Positions 44,530-54,943 of a stretch of 64,000 nucleotides of DNA are shown piece by piece. A program made the translations under genes and the position numbers. Below the pieces are notes generated by a model that saw nothing but the letters and a program-made list of their open reading frames with translations, was not told where the DNA came from and made no database searches. Numbering within the stretch: position 1 is the stretch's first letter; each line of letters opens with the position of its first letter. The stretch comes from Eublepharis macularius (Eukaryota; Chordata; Lepidosauria; Squamata; Eublepharidae), in contig NC_072805.1 in NCBI RefSeq assembly GCF_028583425.1, positions 14,146,001 to 14,210,000 on the forward strand, written 5' to 3'.

Positions 44530-44739
44530 GCTTTGTTTAAACTTAACAGGCTCCGCACACTGAATACACATGTCCTGGATCCGGAAACGGGTTGCGCTTT
44601 GAGCATGTCTGCATGTTTTGGGAACCCATTTTCTGGGATAGTCTTTAAACAGAAGGTGCTGGGGAAGCCTGGAGGGTGCTCTTGCCGGGGGGCTGGAACA
44701 CACACACAACTTGGATTTGGGGGGAAGGGAGGCTGAGGT

Positions 44740-47150
44740 ATAACGTTTTCTGGCTCAATATTGACACATGAGGTCCAGGGCACACCTGGGGGGTGATCTG
44801 GCCAAAGGGCCTGGAACCAGCACCCTGGATTTGGGCGGGGGGGGGGAAGGAACACAGATCTGGCAGGGCTGCTCCTTTCTCCGCTGGGCCATGGCTGGGA
44901 AGAGCCATGCACGGCCCTGCCGTGTCTCCACAGGCAGGGGAGGCCTGGAGCAAACCCTTTTCTGGCTCAATATTGACACATGAGGGGGGGCAGGGGGGTT
45001 TGGGGACTCCTTAGCCAAGTCTCCCCGAAGTGGCCTGTGTCCTCCATGTTGAGATCGGGGGGGGGGGGCAGGGAGGGAGAAGCAGGACAGGACACAAGGA
45101 AGATTTGGAGAACAGAGGCCGCGGCTGGCCAGTCGTGCAAATTCAATGAGAGGCTAGTGTTTTCTCGCAGGAGTGATCTGAAGGACAAAAGAGAGGTCCC
45201 CAGGGCGCGGCCAGGGCATGCCTGTCGCGGAAACGTGTGCAAATCTGGCCAAAGGGCCTGGAACCAGCACCCTGGATTTGGGCGGGGGGTGGGAAGGAAC
45301 ACAGATCTGGCAGGGTTGCTCCTTTCTCCTCCGGCCCATGGCTGGGAAGAGCCATGCAAGGCCCTGCCGTGTCTCCCCAGGCAGGGGAGGCCTGGAGCAA
45401 ACCCCTTTCTGGCTCAATATTGACACATGAGGTCCAGGGCACACCTGGGGGGTGATCTGGCCAAAGGGCCTGGAACCAGCACCCTGGATTTGGGCGGGGG
45501 GGGGGGGAAGGAACACAGATCTGGCAGGGCTGCTCCTTTCTCCGCTGGGCCATGGCTGGGAAGAGCCATGCACGGCCCTGCCGTGTCTCCACAGGCAGGG
45601 GAGGCCTGGAGCAAACCCTTTTCTGGCTCAATATTGACACATGAGGGGGGGCAGGGGGGTTTGGGGACTCCTTAGCCAAGTCTCCCCGAAGTGGCCTGTG
45701 TCCTCCATGTTGAGATCGGGGGGGGGCAGGGAGGGAGAAGCAGGACAGGACACAAGGAAGATTTGGAGAACAGAGGCCGCGGCTGGCCAGTCGTGCAAAT
45801 TCAATGAGAGGCTAGTGTTTTCTCGCAGGAGTGATCTGAAGGACAAAAGAGAGGTCCCCAGGGCGCGGCCAGGGCATGCCTGTCGCGGAAACATGTGCAA
45901 ATCTGGCCAAAGGGCCTGGAACCAGCACCCTGGATTTGGGCGGGGGGTGGGAAGGAACACAGATCTGGCAGGGTTGCTCCTTTCTCCTCCGGCCCATGGC
46001 TGGGAAGAGCCATGCAAGGCCCTGCCGTGTCTCCCCAGGCAGGGGAGGCCTGGAGCAAACCCCTTTCTGGCTCAATATTGACACATGAGGTCCAGGGCAC
46101 ACCTGGGGGGTGATCTGGCCAAAGGGCCTGGAACCAGCACCCTGGATTTGGGCGGGGGGGGGGGGAAGGAACACAGATCTGGCAGGGCTGCTCCTTTCTC
46201 CGCTGGGCCATGGCTGGGAAGAGCCATGCACGGCCCTGCCGTGTCTCCACAGGCAGGGGAGGCCTGGAGCAAACCCTTTTCTGGCTCAATATTGACACAT
46301 GAGGGGGGGCAGGGGGGTTTGGGGACTCCTTAGCCAAGTCTCCCCGAAGTGGCCTGTGTCCTCCATGTTGAGATCGGGGGGGGGGCAGGGAGGGAGAAGC
46401 AGGACAGGACACAAGGAAGATTTGGAGAACAGAGGCCGCGGCTGGCCAGTCGTGCAAATTCAATGAGAGGCTAGTGTTTTCTCGCAGGAGTGATCTGAAG
46501 GACAAAAGAGAGGTCCCCAGGGCGCGGCCAGGGCATGCCTGTCGCGGAAACATGTGCAAATCTGGCCAAAGGGCCTGGAACCAGCACCCTGGATTTGGGC
46601 GGGGGGTGGGAAGGAACACAGATCTGGCAGGGTTGCTCCTTTCTCCTCCGGCCCATGGCTGGGAAGAGCCATGCAAGGCCCTGCCGTGTCTCCCCAGGCA
46701 GGGGAGGCCTGGAGCAAACCCCTTTCTGGCTCAATATTGACACATGAGGTCCAGGGCACACCTGGGGGGTGATCTGGCCAAAGGGCCTGGAACCAGCACC
46801 CTGGATTTGGGCGGGGGGGGGAAGGAACACAGATCTGGCAGGGCTGCTCCTTTCTCCGCTGGGCCATGGCTGGGAAGAGCCATGCACGGCCCTGCCGTGT
46901 CTCCACAGGCAGGGGAGGCCTGGAGCAAACCCTTTTCTGGCTCAATATTGACACATGAGGGGGGGCAGGGGGGTTTGGGGACTCCTTAGCCAAGTCTCCC
47001 CGAAGTGGCCTGTGTCCTCCATGTTGAGATCGGGGGGGGGGGCAGGGAGGGAGAAGCAGGACAGGACACAAGGAAGATTTGGAGAACAGAGGCCGCGGCT
47101 GGCCAGTCGTACAAATTCAATGAGAGGCTAGTGTTTTCTCGCAGGAGTGA
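44740..47150. repeat. Tandem array, ~658-bp unit, about 3.7 copies
   Basis: The phrase CTCAATATTGACACATGAGG followed by TCCAGGGCACACC recurs at 44754, 45413, 46071 and 46730. Each unit itself holds two diverged halves (CTGGAACCAGCACCCTGGAT to AATATTGACACATGAGG). Copies are nearly identical except in poly-G length. All long frames here are periodic in both strands and are repeat artefacts. Confidence 0.95.
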
Positions 47151-47789
47151 TCTCGCAGGTCGCGCCCCCCCCCCCCGGTCGGTGAAAAATTCATGGGGAC
47201 ACCGGCGGCCGCCAGCGCGGTTCCCACCCGTCGGTCTCAGCAGACGCGAAAAAGGGAGGCGGGCCGGGCGGGCGGCGATGCGGGGCTCGAACAAGGAGTC
47301 CCAGGGCACTAAGCAGGCCTTCCTGCTTGTTGCTCTACGGGACTCCTGTGCGGCAGCCCCCTCTGATAGCATGCATATTTCGGCTGCGACCTTCGGGGAG
47401 GGAATTCAGGGGGGGGGAGGCAGAGCGCATCTTAACATCGGATGACTTCACCCTTGCATCGCACAAAAGGGAAATATGAAGGACAAAGGAGTGGCGCTTG
47501 GGGCGCGTCGAATACATGCCTGTCGCGCAAACATGTGCAAATAAAACGGCCCGCAAACCAACTTGGGGCCCTGAGAGGAGAACATGCAAAACCTGCCCCC
47601 ACGGGGCCTGCCGCGCGCCCATTGAATCCCACAAACGAAACCTGCTCTGTTGGAACCAGGTGCCAGGTCGCTTATTCAGGGTGGAGCCCCGTGGCAGGCC
47701 TCACCGGAAACCCTCCGCCACTCTTGGCACAAGGCAAATCTCTCCTGCAAGTCCTATAATTGTGCCTCAAACACAAAGTCAGGAGAACA
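47151..47789. other. CpG-rich spacer, no gene seen
   Basis: Unique CpG-rich sequence with a GCGCGCCCATTGAATCCCAC...GAAACCTGCTC block that recurs, modified, at about 48160-48200. No supported coding exon. Confidence 0.45.
47278..47346 (-). other. tRNA-like module
   Basis: On the minus strand GTAGAGCAACAAGCAGG (A-box position) and TTGTTCGAGCCCC (B box) are spaced as in tRNA genes. Arms do not fold into a convincing full cloverleaf, so I do not call a tRNA gene. Confidence 0.35.
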
Positions 47790-48050
47790 GAAACGGCAGG
47801 GGGGTTTGGGGAGTCCTTCGCCAAGTCTCCCCGAAGTGGCCTGTGTCCTCCATGTTGAGATCGGGGGGGGGGGGCAGGGAGGGAGAAGCAGGACAGGACA
47901 CAAGGAAGATTTGGAGAACAGAGGCCGCGGCTGGCCAGTCGTTCAAATTCAATGAGAGGCTAGTGTTTTCTCGCAGGAGTGATCTGAAGGACAAAAGAGA
48001 GGTCCCCGGGGCGCGGCCAGGGCATGCCTGTCGCGGAAACATGTGCAAAT
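47790..48050. repeat. Isolated partial copy of the 658-bp unit
   Basis: GGGGGGTTTGGGGAGTCCTT through GGAAACATGTGCAAATC repeats the second half of the array unit, separated from it by ~640 bp of unique sequence. Confidence 0.85.
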
Positions 48051-48489
48051 CACACTGCCTGCACAGCAACTTGGGCCCCAGAAAAAAAGAAGTAGGCAAC
48101 GCGGGCCAGGCAAGGATCGAACGGGGATCACAATGGACTCAAAGCCATCCCTCTTGCCGCGCGCCCATTTGATCCCCCGAACGAAACCTGCTCCGTTGGA
48201 ACAGTGGTGGGGAAAGTCCTCCCCCTGCCCCGAGAAACGGCAGGCTGGGAAGGAATATGCAGATTTTTCCTATTGTGCACGCCTATCCGCCCGGTACTGC
48301 CGGTATTTAACCGGTGTGCGCCCCGAAAAGTAAGGCTTTTCAGCCCATAACCGACCAAGCACCATCCCCTCGTCTTCGCCCGATGCTGAAACTTGGCATC
48401 CGCCACGCAGCGTCGAGCACCCGTGACCTGACCGCAAGAGGGCTGGGATGGAGCCTGTGGGCGATAAAACCGGGAATATGAGGGCGACT
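48051..48489. other. CpG-rich spacer with a second tRNA-like module
   Basis: At 48108-48165, minus strand, TTTGAGTCCATTGTGATCCC and CGTTCGATCC resemble the anticodon-arm and B-box region of a tRNA. No gene supported. Confidence 0.35.
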
Positions 48490-49208
48490 TCTTTATTCAG
48501 AGCCAAGTTCGACCGCCGCGCAATGTGGCGGTTTGGTGAGAGCCCCGTTTCCACGTGGAGCAGGGTTTCTCGCGAGCTCGAAAAATGCTTGCGGTCATAT
48601 GCCCACCCATGAACTCAGCTTCTGCTGAGACGATACAACACTTAGGGCCCCCGCGGGGGCCCGACAAAACAGTGACAAAAGGAAGGGCGCAGACAATGGG
48701 CAAGCCATCACCATGAGTAGGCCTGGGTGGGGAAGTCCTGTGGGTGGAGCGGAGCCTGGATGACTGGCTGGCCAACCCGCTTATTCGTATGTAAATTGAG
48801 AGCAGAGAGCATGGGAGCAGAGTAGCTGCAATGGTTGGGCGGGCGCCGGGCAGGAGCAGGCACAGTCAGCACATTCTTTCCCCGCTGCAAGCACACCTGG
48901 GCTTTCGCAAGGCTGCGGAGAGGCTGGATTGCGGTTTGCCTTGGCGCCCACCATGACTGAAACGTCACGATCGCTGCGTGGTGTGCTGGCGGCGTAGTCG
49001 CCACATCTCCATGGGCGCCGCCGAAATCCCACATGGCCCTGCTGCCACACTGTGGCCGGCAGGGTGGTGGAGGGCCCCGATTCCACGTGGAACCGGGACT
49101 CTCACCATTGCACTCCTTTGTGGTTAAATTTTGTGCGGCAATGCCCGGACCAGGCCGGATTAGACTAAAGATCCAATAGCCTGGCCTTCGAATTTGGCTC
49201 TGAATAAG
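48490..49208. repeat. Inverted repeat with long spacer
   Basis: TTATTCAGAGCCAAGTTCGA at 48490 and its inverse TCGAATTTGGCTCTGAATAA at 49189 are followed inward by matching GGTGAGAG(C/T)CCCG and TTCCACGTGGA blocks. CACGTGGA includes the same CACGTG palindrome found at the termini. Confidence 0.6.
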
Positions 49209-49624
49209 GGAGGGCCCTCACGCAACCCTCCCGATCTCTTGGTAAAGGACATTAGCAGAGCACCAGGCATCCTGAAAGGCGCACACAAAGCGAAGCCCAG
49301 TAGGCTGTATGTGCCACCCCCAGTAATCCCAGCTCTGTGTCCCTGCTCCCAGGCCTGCCAACCAGGGTCCCCTCTGTATTATTCCCCGGAAAATATCCCA
49401 GGCGTGTGCTCCCGCTCCCGGCCCAGAGCACAGTCAAGGCTCCCCCCGGGCCCTTCCTGTGAAAACTCTCCCTGCAAGCAGCTTCCAGATTTGCCTTTAG
49501 TGAGGAGTCTGCTGGTTTTCCATGTCACCAAATGTGGGAGATTCTGCCCAAAGAAAATATGATTTCCTCATGCAGTTGAGCCAATTCTTTATAGTTGTTT
49601 TATTAAACCAAAATGTCACATGCA

Positions 49625-49661
<37 letters not shown>

Positions 49662-50550
49662 CAGTTTGCCGCAACCCTATGAGGGGGTCATGTTTAATTC
49701 AGGTGACCAAACAGCGCAATGAACTCATTAGGTGTTATAAAGAGTGACTGCTAGATATTTATCAATGGTATATAAAGTTTCAGGAAATTGTTGGAATCTA
49801 GTGAAAGCCAGACTAGAAGCAATTTTGGGGTGGGGTAATTTTAAGAACGGCTACCCAGGAGCTGGACTTTGCTTAGCAAGAGACGATTTTAAACATCATT
49901 ATAGGTTGAGACACATTTTGGGGTGAAGTCTTCCATGATGGTTTTTTTTTTTGTGTGCCTCTTTCCATTTGTATGCACCGGTCGGAATGGGACCTGGGGA
50001 TAGGGAACACACAGCAAACCAAACCCGGGGTATGCCGTGTGAGCCCCAACTCGAAGCGGTTCCCGCCCCCAGGCCAGAGCAACCGCCAGGCTGCAACAGC
50101 ACGATCTCTTGAAAAATAAAAGTCAGAGCATGTAGAGGGTTGCCCTAACTCCGGTCAGGCGGGCGGTCCAAGCACCAGCCAAGCCTCTAGAGGCCCCTCC
50201 CCGGCAATAAACAAAAAAACCGCGAACGTGATGGGTCGCCCAGGATCGAGCGAGGATCCCCATGAGCACAAAACCGTCGTTCTATCCTCGTGCCCATGGG
50301 GTCCTCTGCCTAAAACGGCACCGAACGGCACCAAAGAGCAGTCCTTCGACCCGGCCACCCTCCCCCGTGCTCGCCCAAACACACAGATGCTGTTCCTCCG
50401 CCCGCCCGCCCCCCGCCCACCACCACCTTCGACGCGGCCCCCCTCCCCCGTGCTCGCCCAAACACACAGATGCTGTCCCTCCGCCCGCCTCACCACCATC
50501 CCACCCCCCCCGCCCTGGATAGAGACACACAGTCTGAAACCGGCTGTACC
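49209..50550. other. Spacer with (CA)n and AT-rich patch, no gene seen
   Basis: A (CA)n run lies at 49628-49661. 49540-49930 is AT-rich, unlike the rest of the element. At 50225-50290 a third minus-strand tRNA-like module reads TTTTGTGCTCATGGGGATCC and CGCTCGATCC. 50340-50520 is a C-rich duplication (CCCCCTCCCCCGTGCTCGCC twice). Confidence 0.4.
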
Positions 50551-50559
50551 GGTCACAGC

Positions 50560-50565
50560 TTTATT
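50560..50565 (-). promoter_or_regulatory. Polyadenylation signal of the transposase gene
   Basis: AATAAA on the minus strand only 3 bases after the TAA stop, an extremely compact 3' end. Confidence 0.8.
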
Positions 50566-50568
50566 GGA

Positions 50569-51894
50569 TTATCGGCCATGCTGGAAGTGCGCACTTATGG
50601 CGGCACGAATCGATACTGCCCGCGCGGTAAGAGCGGCCTCGGACCAGGGAATCTGCGGCCGCTCATCCGCGGGCTCCATCAGCGGCTCGCGCGGGAACGG
50701 CCCGTAAACGATGTCCCCGCGCGAGAGGCAAATGTTGTGAAGGATGCAGCAGGTGGTGATTACCGCGACCATGAGGCGCTCGCTGACAAGTAGGGGCCGC
50801 TGTAAATAAAGCCAGCGATTTTTCAGAATTCCGAACGAGCGTTCCACACTCATGCGCGCCCGGCTCAGTCTGTAGTTAAAGCGCTCCTGGGCGCGCGTTG
50901 ATGGCGCCGGATAGGGCTTCATGAGCCAGGGCCGAAGAGGATAGGCGGGGTCCCCGATGATTACCGGGTCGAATGTGACCCCCTCCAGAGTGACCGGCCG
51001 CTTCGGGCGACGGGCGCCATCCTCGAGTCTCTTGAAAAGGGGCGAGTTACGGAGCACACGCGCGTCGTGCGCCCTTCCCGGGAAGCCCACAAAAATGTCC
51101 AGGAATCGTGCATCGCTGTCCACCACCGCCTGGAGAATCATGGAGCAGTATCCCTTGCGGTTGATGTACTTGTCCCCAGAGAAAGGCGGAGAACGGATCT
51201 CGATGTGTGTCCCGTCCACGGCGCCCCAGGCATTGGGGAATCCCCTCTCCTCGAACCCGGAGATAATGTCCTCGAGGTAATCGATGCAGATCCACTTCTC
51301 GGTCAGCTTTGCAGCGATGAGCTCGCAGACCTCGTCGAATATCCCGCAGACGGTAGAGACGCCACGGCCAAATGCGGGCAGTGTCGCGGAGTTTGTGGTT
51401 CCCGTGGCAAGCTTCCAGATGGTGATGGCGATCATCTCCTCGGGAGGGACTGGGTCGCGCATGTGGGTCGTCTCGCGGACGAGATCTTCGCGAAGCTCCC
51501 CAACAATGTACTCGAACGTGGCACGTCGCATTCTGAACTGCTGCAGCCACTGCCCGTCACTGAACTCGTAGCGCTCCCACCACGGCCACCAGTGAGGGCA
51601 TGCCCGGGGAAGCACCCATGCCTTCCTCGGCGGGAAAGCAACAATGAAGCACTGCGCCATCTCCTCCACGGACGCAAGTGTTGCCACCAACTGCCGCAGT
51701 CTTCTTCTTTGTCGCGCGCGGCGGCCGTTAACTTCCTCTCCCAGCCGCCTCCCGAGCAGGGCCACAGTGTCAGCTGTGGCAGCCGTAGAGCGGATGACCG
51801 ACCGCGCGAACAAGGAGAGCGCGACCGCAAAGGCACGGAGTGTTTCTCTCGGCGGCTGGCCCCTGCTGCTCCTCTTCCCGTGAGCGGGCGCCAT
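50569..51894 (-). CDS. HARBI1-like PIF/Harbinger transposase, intact
   Basis: This 441-residue intronless protein is a DDE-superfamily nuclease that would cut and join Harbinger termini in the nucleus. From the start codon, an arginine-rich N-terminus (RRARQRRRLRQL) precedes a helix-turn-helix region (about residues 125-200, ATFEYIVGELREDL to GRGVSTVCGIFDEV). The catalytic core follows: D227 in GAVDGTHIEI, D315 in IGDPAYPLRPW and E351 in MSVERSFGILKNRW, with GRAHDARVLRNS between the first two. The D315-E351 spacing and PLRPW phrase are typical of HARBI1. I chose the ATG at 51892-51894 (GCCATGG context) because the longer open frame has no upstream ATG. No stops or frame breaks. Length is near the family norm, with an N-terminal extension. 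It is divergent from the SANT gene at 52202 and antisense to long spurious frames. Confidence 0.95.
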   Translation of the reverse strand: MAPAHGKRSSRGQPPRETLRAFAVALSLFARSVIRSTAATADTVALLGRRLGEEVNGRRARQRRRLRQLVATLASVEEMAQCFIVAFPPRKAWVLPRACPHWWPWWERYEFSDGQWLQQFRMRRATFEYIVGELREDLVRETTHMRDPVPPEEMIAITIWKLATGTTNSATLPAFGRGVSTVCGIFDEVCELIAAKLTEKWICIDYLEDIISGFEERGFPNAWGAVDGTHIEIRSPPFSGDKYINRKGYCSMILQAVVDSDARFLDIFVGFPGRAHDARVLRNSPLFKRLEDGARRPKRPVTLEGVTFDPVIIGDPAYPLRPWLMKPYPAPSTRAQERFNYRLSRARMSVERSFGILKNRWLYLQRPLLVSERLMVAVITTCCILHNICLSRGDIVYGPFPREPLMEPADERPQIPWSEAALTARAVSIRAAISAHFQHGR

Positions 51895-52201
51895 GGCGTG
51901 ACGGCGACCGCAACGGTTCCCGCCCCACAACGGCCCCTTCTCCTTAGACGTCCGCCCCCCCGCCCCCTCGTGACGTGGCCGACACTGTCCAATGCCGCGC
52001 GAGTGTGACGCCCAGACGCTCTCGAGCAGCCGTCTCTTGCAGCGAGTCGACAGGCGATTGGTCCCCTGCCGGCCACGTCAGCGTCGCGCCCCCCTCCAAC
52101 TTACTGTAAAGGCAGCCCGAAACTGACCGCGAAGACCGCCGTTGACGATCGTTTGTTGCTCCCGAGCCCAGCAAAGGACACCCAGAACGGCCAACCGCAA
52201 C
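51895..52201. promoter_or_regulatory. Shared divergent promoter of transposase and SANT gene
   Basis: The 307-bp gap is CpG-rich and TATA-less. It contains mirror-image modules: TGACGTGGCCGACACTGT with CCAAT (51971-51993) and ATTGG followed by CCGGCCACGTCA (52057-52080). Each is a CRE-like TGACGTGG plus a CCAAT box at the same spacing, pointing towards the other. This symmetry suits balanced transcription in both directions. Confidence 0.6.
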
Positions 52202-53518
52202 ATGGACTCCACCGCGCCTCCCGAACCCGCAAGCAGTCTGCCTCTCTTGATCACCCTCAGCACCAGCCCCACGTCCTGCACCGGTGCCGGACTCTCGGTG
52301 GTCCCGGCGGCCCGAGGCAAGAAGGCAAAGGCCGCCCCCTGGTCTGACGAGGAAACGAGAGCCCTCATCCAGATTTGGGGGGACGACGCTGTGCAGAGCA
52401 GGCTTTCCGCAAGCTACAGGAATGTGAGCCAGTTCCAGTGGATCGCGAACGAGATGGCGGCCAGGGGTTTCCCCAGGGACTGGGAGCAGTGTCGTGAGCG
52501 GGCGAAGACTCTGAGAAGGGGCTACAAGGAGTGTGTGGACGGGAACAGTCGTTCGGGACACGGGCGGAGGGTTTGGCCCTTCTTTGAGGAACTGAACCGG
52601 TTCCTGCGGCTGGAGCAGGATCTGGTGGTGCCACGGGTGATGGGCACTGGCGTCCCCCCAACCGTCGTTGACCGGCGTCGACGTTCGGCCAGAGCCACTG
52701 AGGGGGAACCGGAGGGGGATACCGACAATGTGGCCGGCGTTGGAACGGAGGACACCGAGGACACCTTCGAGGAGCCCGCCGGCGATTGCCTCCCAGATCG
52801 ATCTGTGGCAGCAGCGGCCGGCGACCACTCCGCGGCAGAGACCGTCGGTGAGTAATGTCCCGTGGGCAGTTGTGCGGTCGGGAATGCGGGGTGCCTGCGG
52901 GAGGGAGGCCCCCATCTAACACCGTCTCCCTCGTTCTTCACACGCTACCCAGCCGACACCACGGCCGCCGGGACACGCCGTCTGTCTCCGGCGGAGCGAA
53001 TGTCGAACCTCCGACTTCGGCGCCGGGAGCGCCCGCGCAACGAGGCGATCGTGTGCATGGAGGCGACTCGGCGTGCGGTGGAGAAAATATCGTCGGAGCT
53101 GACCGACTCCTGCGCAGTGGAGAAGGAGGCGCGGCAGAGTGAGGCTGCTGACCGAGGCGAGCAAAAAGAACTGTTTAGCCGGGCGGTTGAAGCGGCAGAG
53201 CGCCAAGCAGCCACGGCAGAAAGCTGCATGCGCGACATGGTGCGCCTCCTGGAGAGGATGGTCTCCGCGGTTGAGGCCCCCGCTGCCCCACCATCAAGCA
53301 CTGCCGGCCCCAGGGACTCCGCAGACGGTGAGGCCCCCACAGCCGACGCTCCCGACCACGCTCCCACGGCGGATCCCGCCGCAGATGAGAACCGGCCGCC
53401 GGAGCCGCCCGCTCCACGCCCAAAGAGGTTCCGTGTCCGGGCCGACCCCGAACCCCTTCCTAGGGGCTACCTGTTTGCAAAAAGGCAGCGCTGCCCACCA
53501 CGACGCTACCGGCTGTAG
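52202..53518 (+). CDS. Harbinger Myb/SANT (trihelix) partner protein, 403 aa, 2 exons
   Basis: Exons 52202-52847 and 52953-53518 join in frame (donor GTCG|GTGAGT, acceptor CGCTACCCAG). Residues ~45-135 form a Myb/SANT-like trihelix domain: APWSDEETRALIQIWGD, NVSQFQWIANEMAARGF, EQCRERAKTLRRGYKE and WPFFEELNRFL. This is the fold used by Harbinger-encoded Myb-like proteins and by vertebrate MSANTD/ZSCAN20/29-type genes to bind DNA. An acidic linker follows, then a long charged helix (NEAIVCMEATRRAVEKI ... AERQAATAESCMRDMV, likely coiled coil), and a basic tail RPKRFRVRADPEPLPRG with a nuclear-signal look. In known Harbingers the partner brings the transposase to the nucleus and to the termini, and that role is inferred here. 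AATAAA is at 53851. Confidence 0.85.
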
Positions 53519-53850
53519 GGTGTATGAGGCCCCTCTGCACCGGGGTCTAATCGTCTGATCGGGCATTCCTATTAATGTGTTTTCCCAATGTTGGGGGGGT
53601 TACTTTTTGTTTCTAACCGGTGGCGGCTGTGGGGCGGATTTCGGACGCATAAGGGTGGGAGCTTGGGCGGTGGGAGACGCCGGCCTTTCGAGAGATCCGG
53701 CCGGGGAGGGGTGGCGGCCAGTTGTGCCGGTCACGGTCCACGGGGGTTGGTTGGGGGGCGGTTGCTTGTTATCCAGCACCACCCTCGTTGACTTGTGCTC
53801 CAGCACTTCTAATGTTCGCTTGAATTGAGTGCACCATGTTTTTTTTCCTG

Positions 53851-53856
53851 AATAAA
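53851..53856 (+). promoter_or_regulatory. Polyadenylation signal of the first SANT gene
   Basis: AATAAA 332 bases after the stop, followed by GACACTTTCACG and a T-rich stretch. Confidence 0.75.
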
Positions 53857-54095
53857 GACACTTTCACGACCGCTTTGCTTGTCTTTTTAGCAAACACTGG
53901 GGATTGGTAAAGGGGAACAAGTTTTTCCTCCCTTTTACATTCACTTCGCCCCACCCCAAACTACGCTGCCTCACCTCCTTCTGCAAGGAAGCGCGCCCTC
54001 CCCCCCCCATTCCCTGCCCATTTTATCAGAAAACAATACATGTAAAGTTATGTTTCCTACTTCGCCGAGGGAACGGCCCCCTTCCCGGCCATGAC

Positions 54096-54244
54096 ATAAG
54101 CCCGAATAGACCCGTTGCCCTTGGCGGGGCACCGCGGCCAGTGAACAAGTCGCCCGCTCACTGTCATCGGTGCTCCGCGTTCGAATCCGCAGTGCACACA
54201 CGTGGATGATCGCAACATTCAAGCAGTCATCCACGCGTGTGCAC
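54096..54244 (+). repeat. tRNA-like module 1 with terminal hairpin
   Basis: ATAAGCCCGAATAGACC opens it. CGCTCACTGTCATCGGTGC and a B box GCGTTCGAATCC (54177-54188) follow. It ends in a strong hairpin whose arms are GTGCACACACGTGGATGA (54192-54209) and TCATCCACGCGTGTGCAC (54227-54244). A similar module lies ~525 bp downstream. Confidence 0.5.
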
Positions 54245-54620
54245 TTTTATCAGTCGCCACCCTGCACCGTGACGGCCCCCCCCCCCCGGGCCAGTGAGGG
54301 AACGCGGTTGGGAGAATAAAGAGCAAGCACACACACCGACCCCCAAAAGCCCCATCACGGGGTGATGTGATGGCTTCCTCGGGCTCATTGCCCATTGGCT
54401 CCTTTCCCGTTTATTTGCCCAATGGTTGCCACTTTTAAGCTGCAGGAAACATTTTTGGTTCACTTCATTCCCGCCCCCAAATTCCCGGCAATCCAAACAA
54501 ATGTTTTGCAGACCCTCCCACCCCCCCAAACCGATTGGACCTTTCCCCCCGAGGCCACGCCCCCCCCATTCCCCGGGGTCTCTGTTGGCCGAGGCCGCCC
54601 CCCCCTTACAGGGCGAGAGA
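54245..54620. other. GC-rich spacer, no gene seen
   Basis: C-runs and short frames only. Confidence 0.45.
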
Positions 54621-54765
54621 TAAGCCCGAATAGCACCAGCTACCCTTAGCGGGGCCCCACGGGCAGTGCGCACGGCGCTCGCCCACTGCCTATGGCGCCC
54701 CGCGTTCGAACCCGGTGTGCGCATACGTGGGCGATTGGAGTACTGATCAACCGACCGCGCATGCG
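54621..54765 (+). repeat. tRNA-like module 2
   Basis: TAAGCCCGAATAGCACC, TTAGCGGGGCCCCACGGGCA, CGCCCACTGCCTATGGCG and the B box GCGTTCGAACCCGG (54702-54715), then CGCATACGTGGGCGATTG. Same order as module 1 with about 30 per cent difference. Box positions fit a tRNA-derived sequence, but the acceptor stem is not clear. Confidence 0.5.
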
Positions 54766-54943
54766 CATTTTGTCCTTTTCCCCACCCAGGCACCCACCCA
54801 GTCCCACGAGCCCCCCCTTTCCTGACGGAGGTCCACCCATGCCCCCCCCCTGGTGCCCAGCTTGGCCCTAGAGGAGAAAAGAGCAAGCTTGCAAGCCGCG
54901 TGTCCCGTTCCACAAACATGCAGGCTGCATTGCCGCACCCCTC

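Noticed and set aside
45143-47071. Long frames on both strands in the 658-bp array (up to 291 codons)
   Set aside because: Periodic, proline/glycine-rich, present on both strands, and driven by poly-G runs.
47278-47346. Functional tRNA gene
   Set aside because: B box is good but the acceptor and anticodon stems do not fold convincingly.
51067-52008. 313-codon plus-strand frame opposite the transposase
   Set aside because: Shadow of the DDE transposase in GC-rich DNA, with no domain of its own.
51944-52915. 323-codon minus-strand frame opposite the first SANT gene
   Set aside because: Shadow frame. The plus strand has the conserved trihelix motifs.
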